Source: Streptomyces mayonensis (GTDB taxonomy: Bacteria > Actinomycetota > Actinomycetes > Streptomycetales > Streptomycetaceae). Taken from it: a stretch of 64,000 nt of DNA. Location of the stretch: contig NZ_JACBYP010000033.1 of the NCBI RefSeq assembly GCF_018982965.1, positions 1 to 64,000 of the forward strand, read 5' to 3'. This document shows positions 1 through 8,544 of the stretch, piece by piece (the stretch's first letter is position 1; every line of letters starts with the position of its first letter). The notes beneath the pieces were generated by a model that worked only from the letters and a program-made list of their open reading frames with translations, made no database searches and was not told the origin of the DNA. The translations under genes and the position numbers were made by a program.

Positions 1-1087
1 GGGCCGACGCGGGCGTGGAGGCCGGGTCGGGGGCCGGGGGTGACTCCGGGGATGTCCCGCGCGTCTCCGGGGCCGCCGGGGACGGGACGGTGGCCGCGCG
101 GCCGTCCACGGTGTCGGTGGGGGCGGTGGCCTGCTGTGCGGTGTCCCCGAAGGGCATCAGGGAGACGGTGAGCGCCGGCAGGGACACCAGGACCGCCGCG
201 GCGAACAGGCCCGCGCGCATCAGGCGGGCCCGGCGGGTGCGGCCCGGCGCGGCGGCGGCGCCGTCCTCGTCGGCCGGGCCGGGGCGTCCGGCGGCGAGCC
301 GCGCCTCGGCTGCGCGGCGGCGGCGTTCGAGGTAGGCGTGCCCGCCCCAGCCGAGCACGCCGGAGGCGAGGGCGGCCGGCAGTCCGGTGCCGTGCGGGCG
401 CAGACAGGCGGCGGCCTCGGCGCAGTCGGGGCAGGTGGTCAGGTGCTGGGAGAGGTCGTCGGGGACGTCGGCGGCGGGCGACCTGGTGACCGCGTCGAGG
501 AGGCGGGCGTAGGCGCGGCACTGGTCGGACGGCGGTGCGTCGACGTGGCCGCGGCGGCAGCGGTCCCGGAACAGCTCGCGCACCTGGGCGAGTTCGTCGG
601 AGACGGTGGCCGGGTCGAGGCCGAGCCGGCGGGCCACCACGGTCGTCGGCAGGGCCTCCACGTCGGCCAGCCACAGCAGTTCGGCGTCCGCGGCCTGCAT
701 GTCCCTGAGGCCGCGCAGCGCGAGCGGGCGGCCGGGCGGGGGGCCGGCGTGGCGCGCGGCCCGGTCGGAGTGCAGCCAACGCCGCAGGTCACCGTCGAGT
801 TCGTGGCCCTGCCCGGCCTCCTCCCAGGCCGCCGCGGTGGTACGGACCGCGGTCAGCAGCAGCGGGAGGCGGGGCAGCCGGGACGGATGGCGGGCGCTGC
901 CGCGGGCCGCGGCCGTCGCCTCTGCGGCGCGGACTTCGCGCCGGCCGTGCTCGAAGGCCTCGGTGGCCAGCCGGACGGCCGCCTCCGAACCCGCCGTGCA
1001 CAGGTCGGCGTAGGAGAGCACCGTGTCCCAGCTCTCGGCGAGCAGCACCGCTTCCGCGGCGTCCTTGGGGCTCGGCGCGTCGGGCAT
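1..1087 (-). CDS. Sigma-factor-like protein with zf-HC2 zinc finger and TM segment (partial, C-terminus off window)
   Basis: Reading from the ATG at 1087, preceded by GCAGGAG, the frame stays open to the window edge, so the 3' end is missing. The N-terminal part looks like a degenerate sigma-70 region 2. Around residues 155-185 there is a region 4-like helix-turn-helix (LPTTVVARRLGLDPATVSDE). Next comes a zf-HC2 type motif, HLTTCPDC (residue ~214), typical of anti-sigma factors. A hydrophobic stretch with an arginine-rich inner flank (LMRAGLFAAAVLVSLPALTV) follows, then a Pro/Ala/Thr-rich tail that would be extracytoplasmic. This suggests a membrane-anchored regulator combining sigma-like and anti-sigma-like parts. 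Whether it still binds RNA polymerase cannot be judged from sequence. Confidence 0.72.
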   Translation of the reverse strand, partial: MPDAPSPKDAAEAVLLAESWDTVLSYADLCTAGSEAAVRLATEAFEHGRREVRAAEATAAARGSARHPSRLPRLPLLLTAVRTTAAAWEEAGQGHELDGDLRRWLHSDRAARHAGPPPGRPLALRGLRDMQAADAELLWLADVEALPTTVVARRLGLDPATVSDELAQVRELFRDRCRRGHVDAPPSDQCRAYARLLDAVTRSPAADVPDDLSQHLTTCPDCAEAAACLRPHGTGLPAALASGVLGWGGHAYLERRRRAAEARLAAGRPGPADEDGAAAAPGRTRRARLMRAGLFAAAVLVSLPALTVSLMPFGDTAQQATAPTDTVDGRAATVPSPAAPETRGTSPESPPAPDPASTPASA

Positions 1088-1281
1088 CGGACTCCTGCAT
1101 CCACTGCTGCATCCACTGCGTCCACGGGCGAGGCCAACTCACCACAGGGATCGACGGAGTTGGGCAGGGCCGGCCTCACGGCAAGCGCGTAGCCTGACAC
1201 GTTCCCGGCCCGGCTGACAAGCGTCGTACGCCTGTTGTCCGCCAGCCTCGCGCGGGCGTGCGCCCTCCCCCCTCCGGCGCC

Positions 1282-2601
1282 TCAGGCCTCCACCGGCGCG
1301 TCCGCCGGCAGGCTGTCCATGAAGGAGCTGACCGAGAAGACCGCGTTGCCGGCGCCGGGCGGGCCGTAGCCGGGGGGCGAGGAGAGGCCGAAGTCCTCCA
1401 TGGTCTGGCGGTAGGCCTGGAGCAGGCGGATGTGGTACTCCAGCGGCGCGCCGTCGGGGTTGGTCTTGCCCAGCGGGGTCGTCGGCTCCGGGCACCAGGT
1501 GGTGAAGCGGGGCGTGATGCCGTGGGACATGAAGAAGCGCAGGCCCTCGGTGGTGGAGTCGATGGCCTCGTCGACGGTCTTGAAGCCGAAGGGCTCGGCC
1601 ATCTCCACGCCCGCGACGAAGTTGGGGATGACGTTGCGCGCGCCGAAGACCTCCGTCGAGTCCAGGATGCGCCGGTGCCACTCGTCGCGGCCGACGTAGC
1701 GCTCCTTGCCGGGGCAGTACATCTTGAACAGGTACTCGTCCCACACCTCGAAGTTGGGGTGGTAGATCTGCACGCCGTAGTCCTTGAACCGCTGGACGTC
1801 GGGCTTCGGCAGCGCCTGGGCGACGACCTTGCCGATCCAGCGGCCCGGGAAGTACTCCTCGATGGCCTTGGCGTACCGCCCGTAGAAGTCGGCCTCGTCG
1901 AGACCCTGGACCTTCGACGTGATCGCGCCGCCGGTGAGCGTGTACGCGGTCGAGATCTTGGCGGTGTCGTACTTGTCGATGATCTCCAGCGCCTCGAGGA
2001 CCTCGTCGACGTCCTTCACGCCCGTGTACGGCCGCCCCGCCGCCTTGTGCTGGCGCCAGTTGTGGTTGATGTCGCAGTACTGGCACTCCTCCTTGGCGCC
2101 GAAGTACTGGCAGACGCGGAACGCGGTCAGGTAGATCAGGTAGCCCCACTGGATGGTCGGGGCGACCTCCATGACCGACTTCCCGTTGGAGAGCTTGTGC
2201 CGGTAGTACTCCGGCATCGGCGGTACGCCGACGTCGGCGATCCGCTTCCCGTCCAGGTAGAGGCCGAGGACGCCGTCGTCGTTCGCGGCGACCCGGTAGG
2301 GCGAGGACGGGTTCACGCGGACCGAGACGACGGTGCGCCGCAGGTCGTAGGGGCCGCCGGTGAGGATGATCTCCTCGGGCGGCCGGCGCAGCGCGGCCTC
2401 GCCCAGTTCGGGGAGGGTGCCGTGGTCGAAGGAGAAGATGAAGTACGACTTCGGCTTGACCTCGCCGCCCTCGTTGTCACTCAGCGCCGAGGCGTCGAAG
2501 GCGACGCCGCCGCGCAGGAGGTCCTCCTTGAAGACGGCCTCGCGCGGCACGTGCGGGAACCGCTCCATCAGATCCTCGACCAGCGCGGTACGGCTGTCCA
2601 T
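1282..2601 (-). CDS. Radical SAM protein with CX8CX2C cluster motif
   Basis: The ORF encodes 439 aa. The start is ATG 2601, preceded by GGGAGGAGATC, a strong ribosome binding site. The candidate 4Fe-4S motif is C164-X8-C173-QY-C176. The aromatic residue before the last Cys is typical of radical SAM enzymes, but the first spacing is not the usual CX3CX2C. Downstream segments such as LTGGAIT, a GxIP-like stretch (NVIPNFVAGVEM) and TWCPEPTTPLG fit a TIM-barrel radical SAM fold. No peptide precursor or partner enzyme lies beside it, and the divergent neighbour is alditol oxidase. The substrate is unknown; the C-terminus has no obvious extra iron-sulfur domain. Confidence 0.8.
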   Translation of the reverse strand: MDSRTALVEDLMERFPHVPREAVFKEDLLRGGVAFDASALSDNEGGEVKPKSYFIFSFDHGTLPELGEAALRRPPEEIILTGGPYDLRRTVVSVRVNPSSPYRVAANDDGVLGLYLDGKRIADVGVPPMPEYYRHKLSNGKSVMEVAPTIQWGYLIYLTAFRVCQYFGAKEECQYCDINHNWRQHKAAGRPYTGVKDVDEVLEALEIIDKYDTAKISTAYTLTGGAITSKVQGLDEADFYGRYAKAIEEYFPGRWIGKVVAQALPKPDVQRFKDYGVQIYHPNFEVWDEYLFKMYCPGKERYVGRDEWHRRILDSTEVFGARNVIPNFVAGVEMAEPFGFKTVDEAIDSTTEGLRFFMSHGITPRFTTWCPEPTTPLGKTNPDGAPLEYHIRLLQAYRQTMEDFGLSSPPGYGPPGAGNAVFSVSSFMDSLPADAPVEA

Positions 2602-2709
2602 CCCGTGATCTCCTCCCAGCTCCGGCGTTCCACTTCTCACGGTATGCCCCCGCGGGAGCGGCTTCCCGCGCGGGGCCCCCGCCAGGCGCGCCGGGTAGGT
2701 TTCCGCGGT
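2602..2709. promoter_or_regulatory. Divergent promoter region, radical SAM gene / aldO
   Basis: This 108-bp gap separates two divergent starts and must hold both promoters. I see the SD of the minus gene at its left edge and no clear operator palindrome. The aldO start lacks a strong SD (only GTAGGT upstream). Confidence 0.4.
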
Positions 2710-3969
2710 ATGAGCGAGATCACGGTGACCAACTGGGCCGGCAACATCACGTACGCCGCCAAGGAGCTGCTCCGCCCGCGTTCCCCGGACGCCCTGCGGG
2801 CCCTGGTGGCCGACGGCGACCGGGTGCGGGTGCTGGGCAGCGGGCACTCCTTCAACGAGATCGCCGAGCCGGGCCCCGGGGGTGTCCTGCTGTCGCTGGC
2901 GGACCTGCCGTCCGAGGTGGACGTCGACACCGCGGCCCGTACGGTGCGGGTCGGCGGCGGTGTCCGGTACGCGGAGCTGGCCCGGCGGGTGCACGCGCGG
3001 GGCCTCGCGCTGCCGAACATGGCGTCGCTGCCGCACATCTCGGTCGCCGGTTCGGTGGCGACCGGCACGCACGGCTCGGGTGTGGGCAACGGTCCGCTGG
3101 CGTCGGCGGTGCGCGAGGTGGAGCTGGTCACGGCGGACGGCTCGACGGTGGTGATCGCCCGCGGCGACGAGCGGTTCGGCGGTGCGGTGACCTCCCTCGG
3201 CGCGCTGGGCGTGGTGACGTCGCTCACTCTCGACCTGGAGCCGGCCTACGAGGTCGAGCAGCACGTCTTCACCGAACTGCCGCTCGCCGGTCTCGACACG
3301 GTGACGTTCGCGGCCGTGACGGCGGCGGCGTACAGCGTCAGCCTGTTCACCGACTGGCGGGCGCCCGGCTTCCGGCAGGTGTGGCTCAAGCGGCGCACCG
3401 ACCAGCCGCTGCCCGACTTCCCGTACGCGGCGCCGGCCGCCGAGAAGATGCACCCGGTGCCGGGCATGCCCGCGGTCAACTGCACGGAGCAGTTCGGCGT
3501 GCCGGGGCCCTGGCACGAACGGCTGCCGCACTTCCGTGCCGAGTTCGTGCCGAGCAGCGGTGCCGAGCTGCAGTCGGAGTACCTGATGCCCCGCGAGCAC
3601 GCCCTGGACGCCCTGCACGCGATGGACGCGATACGTGAGGTCCTCGCTCCGGTGCTCCAGACCTGCGAGATCCGCACGGTCGCCGCCGACGAGCAGTGGC
3701 TGAGCCCCGCCCACGGCCGGGACACCGTGGCGGCCCACTTCACCTGGGTCGAGGACACGGCCGCGGTGGTGCCGGTGGTACGGCGGCTGGAGGAGGCGCT
3801 CGCGCCGTTCGCGGCCCGCCCCCACTGGGGGAAGGTGTTCACCACCCCGGCCCGGGAACTGGGCGCGCTCTACCCGCGGCTGGCGGACTTCCGGTCGCTG
3901 GCCGCGGCGCTCGACCCGGCGGGCAAGTTCACCAACGCGTTCGTGCGGGAGGTGCTGGGCGAGGAGTGA
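2710..3969 (+). CDS. aldO: Alditol oxidase (FAD-dependent)
   Basis: This 419-aa protein matches, from memory, the S. coelicolor alditol oxidase almost residue for residue at the N-terminus (MSEITVTNWAGNITY). The enzyme oxidises the terminal hydroxyl of alditols such as xylitol and sorbitol with O2, giving an aldose and H2O2. The covalent FAD anchor His46 is present in VRVLGSGHSF, and the PP-loop HISVAGSVATGTHGSG is intact. The C-terminal ALDPAGKFTNAF is typical of VAO-family sugar oxidases. The start at 2710 reproduces the known family N-terminus. There is no signal peptide, so it is cytoplasmic. It is monocistronic and converges on the gene at 4226-4975. Confidence 0.95.
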   Translation: MSEITVTNWAGNITYAAKELLRPRSPDALRALVADGDRVRVLGSGHSFNEIAEPGPGGVLLSLADLPSEVDVDTAARTVRVGGGVRYAELARRVHARGLALPNMASLPHISVAGSVATGTHGSGVGNGPLASAVREVELVTADGSTVVIARGDERFGGAVTSLGALGVVTSLTLDLEPAYEVEQHVFTELPLAGLDTVTFAAVTAAAYSVSLFTDWRAPGFRQVWLKRRTDQPLPDFPYAAPAAEKMHPVPGMPAVNCTEQFGVPGPWHERLPHFRAEFVPSSGAELQSEYLMPREHALDALHAMDAIREVLAPVLQTCEIRTVAADEQWLSPAHGRDTVAAHFTWVEDTAAVVPVVRRLEEALAPFAARPHWGKVFTTPARELGALYPRLADFRSLAAALDPAGKFTNAFVREVLGEE

Positions 3970-4140
3970 CGGACGGTTCGTCCCGGCAGAAGCCAGCCCT
4001 CGAAGGACCCGCGGGCGGAGGTGGTCCGGGGCCGTCGCGCTCTCTGCCCCAGCCTGAAAACCCAGGACCTCTAGGCGGTAGCTGCACAGCCTCCGGGCAG
4101 CGGCAGGAAGGTGGCCCGTGCCCCGAGTGGGTCTCACGAC

Positions 4141-4160
4141 CGGCCGCGTCGTCGCGGCCG
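4141..4160. terminator. GC-rich hairpin between convergent genes
   Basis: A perfect 8-bp inverted repeat, CGGCCGCG with loop TCGT, lies between the 3' ends of aldO and the PEP mutase-family gene. It has no T-tract. A bidirectional terminator fits the position, but high GC makes short palindromes common. Confidence 0.4.
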
Positions 4161-4225
4161 CCGCCGACCTCGCCGACAGGCCGGGGTCGAGAGCGTGACC
4201 GTCTCCGCGCCGGCCCGGCACCAGG

Positions 4226-4975
4226 TCAGGTCAGCGCCGCGACCTCCCCGTACGTGGGCGCCGTACCGCCCGGAGTGCGGCCCGACCGGATGTCGGCCAC
4301 CGTCTCCAGGGCGGCGCCCAGTGCCCTGCGGTAGAGCAGCGAGCCCAGGCTGACCCGGCGCACGCCCAGGTCGGCGAGGTGGGCGAGGGCGGGGCCCCCG
4401 GGTGAGTACAGGACGTTGAGGGGCACGTCGAAACGGGCGGCCAGGTAACCGATGCGGGCGGGGTCGGTGAGTCCGGGGACGAAGAGGCCGTCGGCGCCGG
4501 CCTCGCGGTAGGCCTCCAGGCGCCGCATCGTCTCCGCGGTGTCGCCGTCGCCCGACCAGTACGTGTCGGTGCGGGCGTTGACGAACAGACCCGGGGCGGC
4601 CGAACGGACCGCGGCGATCTTCGCGGCGTGCCGGTCGGCGGGTCCCGTCCCGTCCTCGAGGTTGATCCCGACCGCCCCCACCGCCGCCAGTTCCCGGGCG
4701 AACTCCCCCACCTCGTCGGGGTCGTCGCTGAAACCGCCCTCCGCGTCGACGGAGAGCAGGAAGGGGGCCGAGCCGAGGGTGAGGGCCAGGCGGAGGGTCT
4801 CGTCGCGGGTCGCCGAGGCCCCGTCGGGCAGCCCGGCCGCCGCGGCGACGCCCAGGCTGGTGGTGCCGACGGCGCCGAAGCCCTGGCCCGCCAGGGCCGA
4901 CGCGGAGGCGTGGTCCCAGGCGCACGGCAGGAGCAGGGGCAGGCCGGCACGGTGCAGGTCGGCGAAGGCGGTCAC
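4226..4975 (-). CDS. Isocitrate lyase / PEP phosphonomutase family protein
   Basis: The product is 249 aa. It starts at GTG 4975, which overlaps the upstream stop by 4 nt (GTGA), so the two genes are probably translationally coupled. The fold markers of the ICL/PEPM superfamily are present: a Trp-Asp near the N-terminus (PCAWDHASA), VDAEGGFSDDPDEV at ~75 for the metal-binding acidic residues, GINLEDGTG at ~103 and NARTDTYW at ~130. The KKCGH-type loop of true isocitrate lyase is absent. Members cleave or form C-C or P-C bonds in 2-oxo acid derivatives, for example 2-methylisocitrate or oxaloacetate-like substrates. The exact substrate is not predictable. Confidence 0.85.
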   Translation of the reverse strand: MTAFADLHRAGLPLLLPCAWDHASASALAGQGFGAVGTTSLGVAAAAGLPDGASATRDETLRLALTLGSAPFLLSVDAEGGFSDDPDEVGEFARELAAVGAVGINLEDGTGPADRHAAKIAAVRSAAPGLFVNARTDTYWSGDGDTAETMRRLEAYREAGADGLFVPGLTDPARIGYLAARFDVPLNVLYSPGGPALAHLADLGVRRVSLGSLLYRRALGAALETVADIRSGRTPGGTAPTYGEVAALT

Positions 4976-5517
4976 GACAGGTCACCGACCGCGTCGGCGT
5001 AGTACGCGGACTCGGTCACGTGCAGGGCGAGTTCACGGAAGGTCCAGCCGTCACCGGGCGAGTGGTCGAGCTGTTCGCCGGTGAGCGCGGCGAGGCGGTC
5101 GGCCCAGATGCGGGCGAGCCGGGTGAGGCGGCTGCGGGCCTCGTCGAGGTCCTCGGCGGTGAAGGGGGCGCGGTCGGCCGCGGTGGTGGTCGCGGAGGCG
5201 TGCCAGTGGTCGGGCTGCGTCTCCCGGCCGGCCAACCGGGCCTCCAGCTCGGCGAGATGGTCCACCATGTGGTCGGCGACGCGCCGGACCGCCTTGTGCG
5301 GGGTGTACACGCGGTCGTCGACGTGGACGGGCCGCCCGTCCCAGCGGGTCCAGGTGGCGGCAAGGCGCAGGACGTGCTCGACCATGCCGGTGACGGCGTC
5401 GCCGGGCCCCACCGCGACGCCGGAGGACACGGAGACGGAAGGCGCGGCGCCGGGGGACGCGGGGAGGGAGGACGCGGGAACCCCGGACCCCGGGGCGGTT
5501 TTCGTACCGTTGCTCAT
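4972..5517 (-). CDS. DinB / maleylpyruvate-isomerase-like protein
   Basis: This 181-aa protein starts at ATG 5517 (MSNGTKTAPG), followed by a low-complexity Ala/Ser/Gly linker of about 45 residues. The rest is a four-helix DinB/MDMPI-type bundle with His residues at typical positions (VADHMVDHL, ELALHVTESAYYADAVGDL). Such proteins are often mycothiol-dependent metalloenzymes in actinomycetes. It overlaps the PEP mutase-like gene by 4 nt, suggesting a two-gene operon. An upstream in-frame Met, 28 codons earlier, would add a Pro-rich stretch and seems less likely. Confidence 0.75.
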   Translation of the reverse strand: MSNGTKTAPGSGVPASSLPASPGAAPSVSVSSGVAVGPGDAVTGMVEHVLRLAATWTRWDGRPVHVDDRVYTPHKAVRRVADHMVDHLAELEARLAGRETQPDHWHASATTTAADRAPFTAEDLDEARSRLTRLARIWADRLAALTGEQLDHSPGDGWTFRELALHVTESAYYADAVGDLS

Positions 5518-5707
5518 GTCCCGAACGCTAGGCGCCGGTTCCTTCGGCGACGGCCGAAGTGTCCCCGGCGGATGCGGATGCGGGGCCCCGATGCCCACCT
5601 CCCCACCACGGCCGCCGCAGGAGGTGCGGGTGGCCGAGCCGTACTCGGCTCGTGCTCGTGCTCGCGCGCTCGTGCCCGTGATGTCGCGCTCGCGGTCGCG
5701 CGACGCG

Positions 5708-6367
5708 TCAGGTCACCAGTCCGTGGCGGTAGGCGTAGACGACCGCCTGGACGCGGTCGCGCAGGTCGAGCTTGGTCAGGATGCGGGAGACGAAGGTCTT
5801 GACCGTCTCCGGGCTGATCACCAGCTCCGCGGCGATCTCACCGTTGGACAGGCCCTCCGCGATCAGGCGCAGCACCTCCGTCTCGCGGGGCGTCAGCGGG
5901 ATCTCCCGCGCCGCGCCCTCGGCGGGCCGGATCCGGGCGGCGTACCGGCCGACGAGGCGGCGCGTCACGTCGGGGTCGAGCAGGGCCTGGCCCATGGCCA
6001 CGGTGCGGATGCCGTGCAGCAGCCGGTCCGGCGGCGCGTCCTTGAGCAGGAACCCGCTCGCGCCCGCGCGCAGCGCCTCGTACACGTACTCGTCGAGGTT
6101 GAACGTCGTCACCACGAGCACCTTGACGGGGTGCTCCACACCCTCCCCGGCCAGCAGCCGGGTGGCCGCGATGCCGTCGAGCACGGGCATGCGTACGTCC
6201 ATCACCACGACGTCGGGCTTCACCTCGCCGGCCAGGTCCACCGCGGCCTGCCCGTCCCCGCACTGGCCCGCCACCTCCAGGTCGGGCTGGGCGTCGACGA
6301 TCGTGGCGAGACCGGCGCGGATCATCACCTGGTCGTCGACGATCAGGACCCGGACCGGCGCACTCAT
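5708..6367 (-). CDS. LuxR/NarL-family response regulator
   Basis: The protein is 219 aa. The receiver domain spans ~5-120 with acidic pocket D11-D12, phospho-acceptor D57 (VVVMDVRMP), and a Thr (VVTTFN) and Lys (LLKDA) in the usual places. A LuxR-type HTH follows at ~150-210 (LTPRETEVLRLIAEGLSNGEIA...). Its ATG overlaps the kinase stop by 4 nt (ATGA), so it is the cognate partner of the histidine kinase. The target genes are unknown; the operon's own CPBP protease gene is a natural candidate. Confidence 0.93.
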   Translation of the reverse strand: MSAPVRVLIVDDQVMIRAGLATIVDAQPDLEVAGQCGDGQAAVDLAGEVKPDVVVMDVRMPVLDGIAATRLLAGEGVEHPVKVLVVTTFNLDEYVYEALRAGASGFLLKDAPPDRLLHGIRTVAMGQALLDPDVTRRLVGRYAARIRPAEGAAREIPLTPRETEVLRLIAEGLSNGEIAAELVISPETVKTFVSRILTKLDLRDRVQAVVYAYRHGLVT

Positions 6368-7545
6368 GAGACGTTCCCCCCGGGTATCCGCGCCCGGACG
6401 ACGAAGCCGCCCCCGTCCCGGCGGCCCGCGCTGAACTGGCCGCCCAGCACGTCGACCCGTTCCTTCAGCCCCGCCAGTCCCCGCCCGCTGCCGCCGGGGG
6501 ACGACGCCCCCGTGCCCGAGCCGTCCGTGCCGACTTCCACCGTGATCTCCCTTTCGCCGTGGTGCACCAGGACCGAGGTCTTGCCGCCGTGGTCGTACTT
6601 GAGCGCGTTGGTCAGGGCCTCCTGCACCACGCGGTAGGCCACGAGGTCGGAGCTGCCGGTCGACGCCGCCGGGGTGCCCTCCTCGGTGAACTCCACCGGC
6701 TGCCCGGCCCGGCGGGTCTGTTCGACGAGCGTGAGCACCCGGCCGACGGGTGGCGTCCTGGGCTCGGCGGTGCCGTGGTCCGGGTTGAGCAGGTCGAGCA
6801 GGTGCCGCAGGTCGGTGATGGCGCGGCGGCCGGTGTCGCTGACGCCCGCCAGTGTCTCGTCGAGCCGTTCGGGCGCCGCGGTCAGATAGCGTGCGGCCTC
6901 GGACTGCACGACCATCGCCGTCACGTGGTGGGTCACCACGTCGTGCAACTCGCGGGCGATGCGGGAGCGTTCGGCGTTGCGGGCGTCCTCGGCGACCCGG
7001 CGCCGGCGGTCGGCCTCCGCGGCGCGGGCGGAGCGCATCCAGTGACCGATGCCCCACACCAGGGCCAGCGTCAGGTAGAACGCGGCGAACTCGACGGGCG
7101 CCTCGCCGGGACCGCGCCGGTACATCTCGGCCGACAGGGCCACGAACGCCACCGAGCCGCCGATCATGGTGGCGCGCCGGTGATGCTCCAGGTGCATGCC
7201 GGCGCTCAGCAGGGCGATGGGCAGCATGGTGCCGGCGAACAGGTGGTAGCCGCGGAGCTGGTCGAGGGCGAAGCCGGACGACACCAGTACGAGGCAGAGC
7301 AGCGGCCACCGGCGGCGCAGCGCGATCGGGAGGCACTGGAGGACGGCGGCGACGCCGGCCAGCGCGTCGGCGGGCCGGGTCGGCAGGCCGCCGAACTCCG
7401 TTCCGTGGCCCTGCAACGAGGGCAGCAGCGACGCGACGAGGAACGCCACCCCGAGCGGGAGGTCCCGGACCGTGACGTCGAGCCGGCGCCACAGTCCGAC
7501 GTCGAGCCGGCGCCACAGCTCCAGGGCCCGTCGGCTGTCGATCAT
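6364..7545 (-). CDS. Sensor histidine kinase (HisKA_3 type)
   Basis: This 393-aa kinase has about five hydrophobic segments in residues 28-170, then a coiled linker. The dimerisation/phosphoacceptor helix has H201 in IARELHDVV, followed by an HATPase domain with an N-box (VVQEALTNALKYDH) and a G-box (GSGRGLAGLKERV). The ATG at 7545 overlaps the stop of the CPBP gene (ATGA), and its own stop overlaps the regulator start, so three genes are tightly coupled. The N-terminus carries a short duplication, WRRLDV-GL-WRRLDV, from a 24-nt tandem repeat at 7474-7518. The sensed signal is unknown. Confidence 0.92.
   Translation of the reverse strand: MIDSRRALELWRRLDVGLWRRLDVTVRDLPLGVAFLVASLLPSLQGHGTEFGGLPTRPADALAGVAAVLQCLPIALRRRWPLLCLVLVSSGFALDQLRGYHLFAGTMLPIALLSAGMHLEHHRRATMIGGSVAFVALSAEMYRRGPGEAPVEFAAFYLTLALVWGIGHWMRSARAAEADRRRRVAEDARNAERSRIARELHDVVTHHVTAMVVQSEAARYLTAAPERLDETLAGVSDTGRRAITDLRHLLDLLNPDHGTAEPRTPPVGRVLTLVEQTRRAGQPVEFTEEGTPAASTGSSDLVAYRVVQEALTNALKYDHGGKTSVLVHHGEREITVEVGTDGSGTGASSPGGSGRGLAGLKERVDVLGGQFSAGRRDGGGFVVRARIPGGNVS
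7474..7518 (-). repeat. 24-nt tandem duplication in the kinase N-terminus
   Basis: Two identical 21-nt copies (7474-7494 and 7498-7518) are separated by 3 nt, giving a 24-nt in-frame duplication. It repeats LWRRLDV-type residues just before the first membrane segment. Confidence 0.9.
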
Positions 7546-8384
7546 CGGGGAAGTGTAGCGGTCGCCTCGGCGGCCCGGGCCGCCCGCCGGGCGCCGAACG
7601 GCACGATGTTGCCGCGCCGGTGGGCCAGCCACAGGAACACCAGCGTCAGCAGCACCCCGAAGCCCACCGAGTACACGCTGCCCTCCGGCCCGAAGTCGCC
7701 GCCGGTGAGCAGTTCGGGACCGGACATCGTGGCGTCGAGCAGGCCCTTGTTGTCGCCGTTGCCGGAGACGACGGTGCTGAAGACACCGGCGGCGGCGAAG
7801 TTCCAGCCGAAGTGCACGCCGATCGTCAGCCACAGGCTGCGGGTGGCGGCGTAGGCGGCGGCGAGCATGAACCCGGCCTCGACGGCGATGGCGACGGCGC
7901 CCCACACGGTCGCGTCCTCGTTCAGCAGGTGCGAGGCGCCGAACACGACGCCGGTCAGCAGCAGCGCGGTGTACGTGCCGATGTGCTCCTCGATGATCCG
8001 GAAGAGGACGCCGCGGTAGACGACTTCCTCGGTCGCGGCGGCACCGGCCATGAAGCCGACGAGCCCGATCGCGTTCTGCACCGAGCCCAGGCCGTCGACC
8101 TCGTAGTGCCCGGAGGTGAAGAGGTTCACCATGACGGCCGTGAACATTCCGGCGCCGATCAGCATCCCCCAGCCGGTCTTGGCCACGGCGCCCGTCGGGG
8201 CCACGTCCAGGGCCTGCCGCCGTTCGGTCCGCCGTACCACCCAGGCGTACACGAACACGATCAGCGCGGCCGAGGTGAGACCGACGACCAGGGTGAGCCA
8301 GTCGTTGTCCTGCACCGCCTGGATGGCGGCACCGCCTGCGGCGTAGGCGGCCAGGACGGCCAGGAACTGCCACACGAATCTCAC
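7542..8384 (-). CDS. CPBP-family intramembrane metalloprotease
   Basis: This 280-aa polytopic membrane protein carries all three CPBP/Abi signature motifs: E119-E120-xx-x-R124 (TEEVVYRG), F148-x-x-x-H152 (FGASH) and H191-F-x-x-N195 (HFGWN). It starts at GTG 8384 with SD GAGGAG. It is the first gene of an operon with a coupled sensor kinase and response regulator. Members cleave membrane substrates or act as self-immunity or prenyl-modification proteases. Here it may process or sense an envelope signal for the two-component system; that link is inferred from coupling only. Confidence 0.9.
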   Translation of the reverse strand: MRFVWQFLAVLAAYAAGGAAIQAVQDNDWLTLVVGLTSAALIVFVYAWVVRRTERRQALDVAPTGAVAKTGWGMLIGAGMFTAVMVNLFTSGHYEVDGLGSVQNAIGLVGFMAGAAATEEVVYRGVLFRIIEEHIGTYTALLLTGVVFGASHLLNEDATVWGAVAIAVEAGFMLAAAYAATRSLWLTIGVHFGWNFAAAGVFSTVVSGNGDNKGLLDATMSGPELLTGGDFGPEGSVYSVGFGVLLTLVFLWLAHRRGNIVPFGARRAARAAEATATLPR

Positions 8385-8544
8385 GGGGAACTCCTCTGTC
8401 GGGCCCGGGACTCGAGTGCCGCGGGCTGCAACGGACGCTACGGATCCGGCGGCCGGAGATCGTCACCTCACGGTGGACACCTGGCCGTAGCTCGCACGGG
8501 GGACAAGGCCCCGTAGCCGGGCACGCAGGCCGTAGCCTGCGGTC
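8385..8544. promoter_or_regulatory. Divergent promoter region, CPBP operon / mmuM
   Basis: This 160-bp gap lies between divergent starts. No SD precedes the mmuM ATG (context GCCTGCGGTC-ATG), so that mRNA may be leaderless or weakly initiated. No clear operator is visible. Confidence 0.35.

Noticed and set aside
1258..2709. A long plus-strand frame leading into aldO
   Set aside because: It reads through the antisense of the radical SAM gene. The known alditol oxidase N-terminus starts at 2710.
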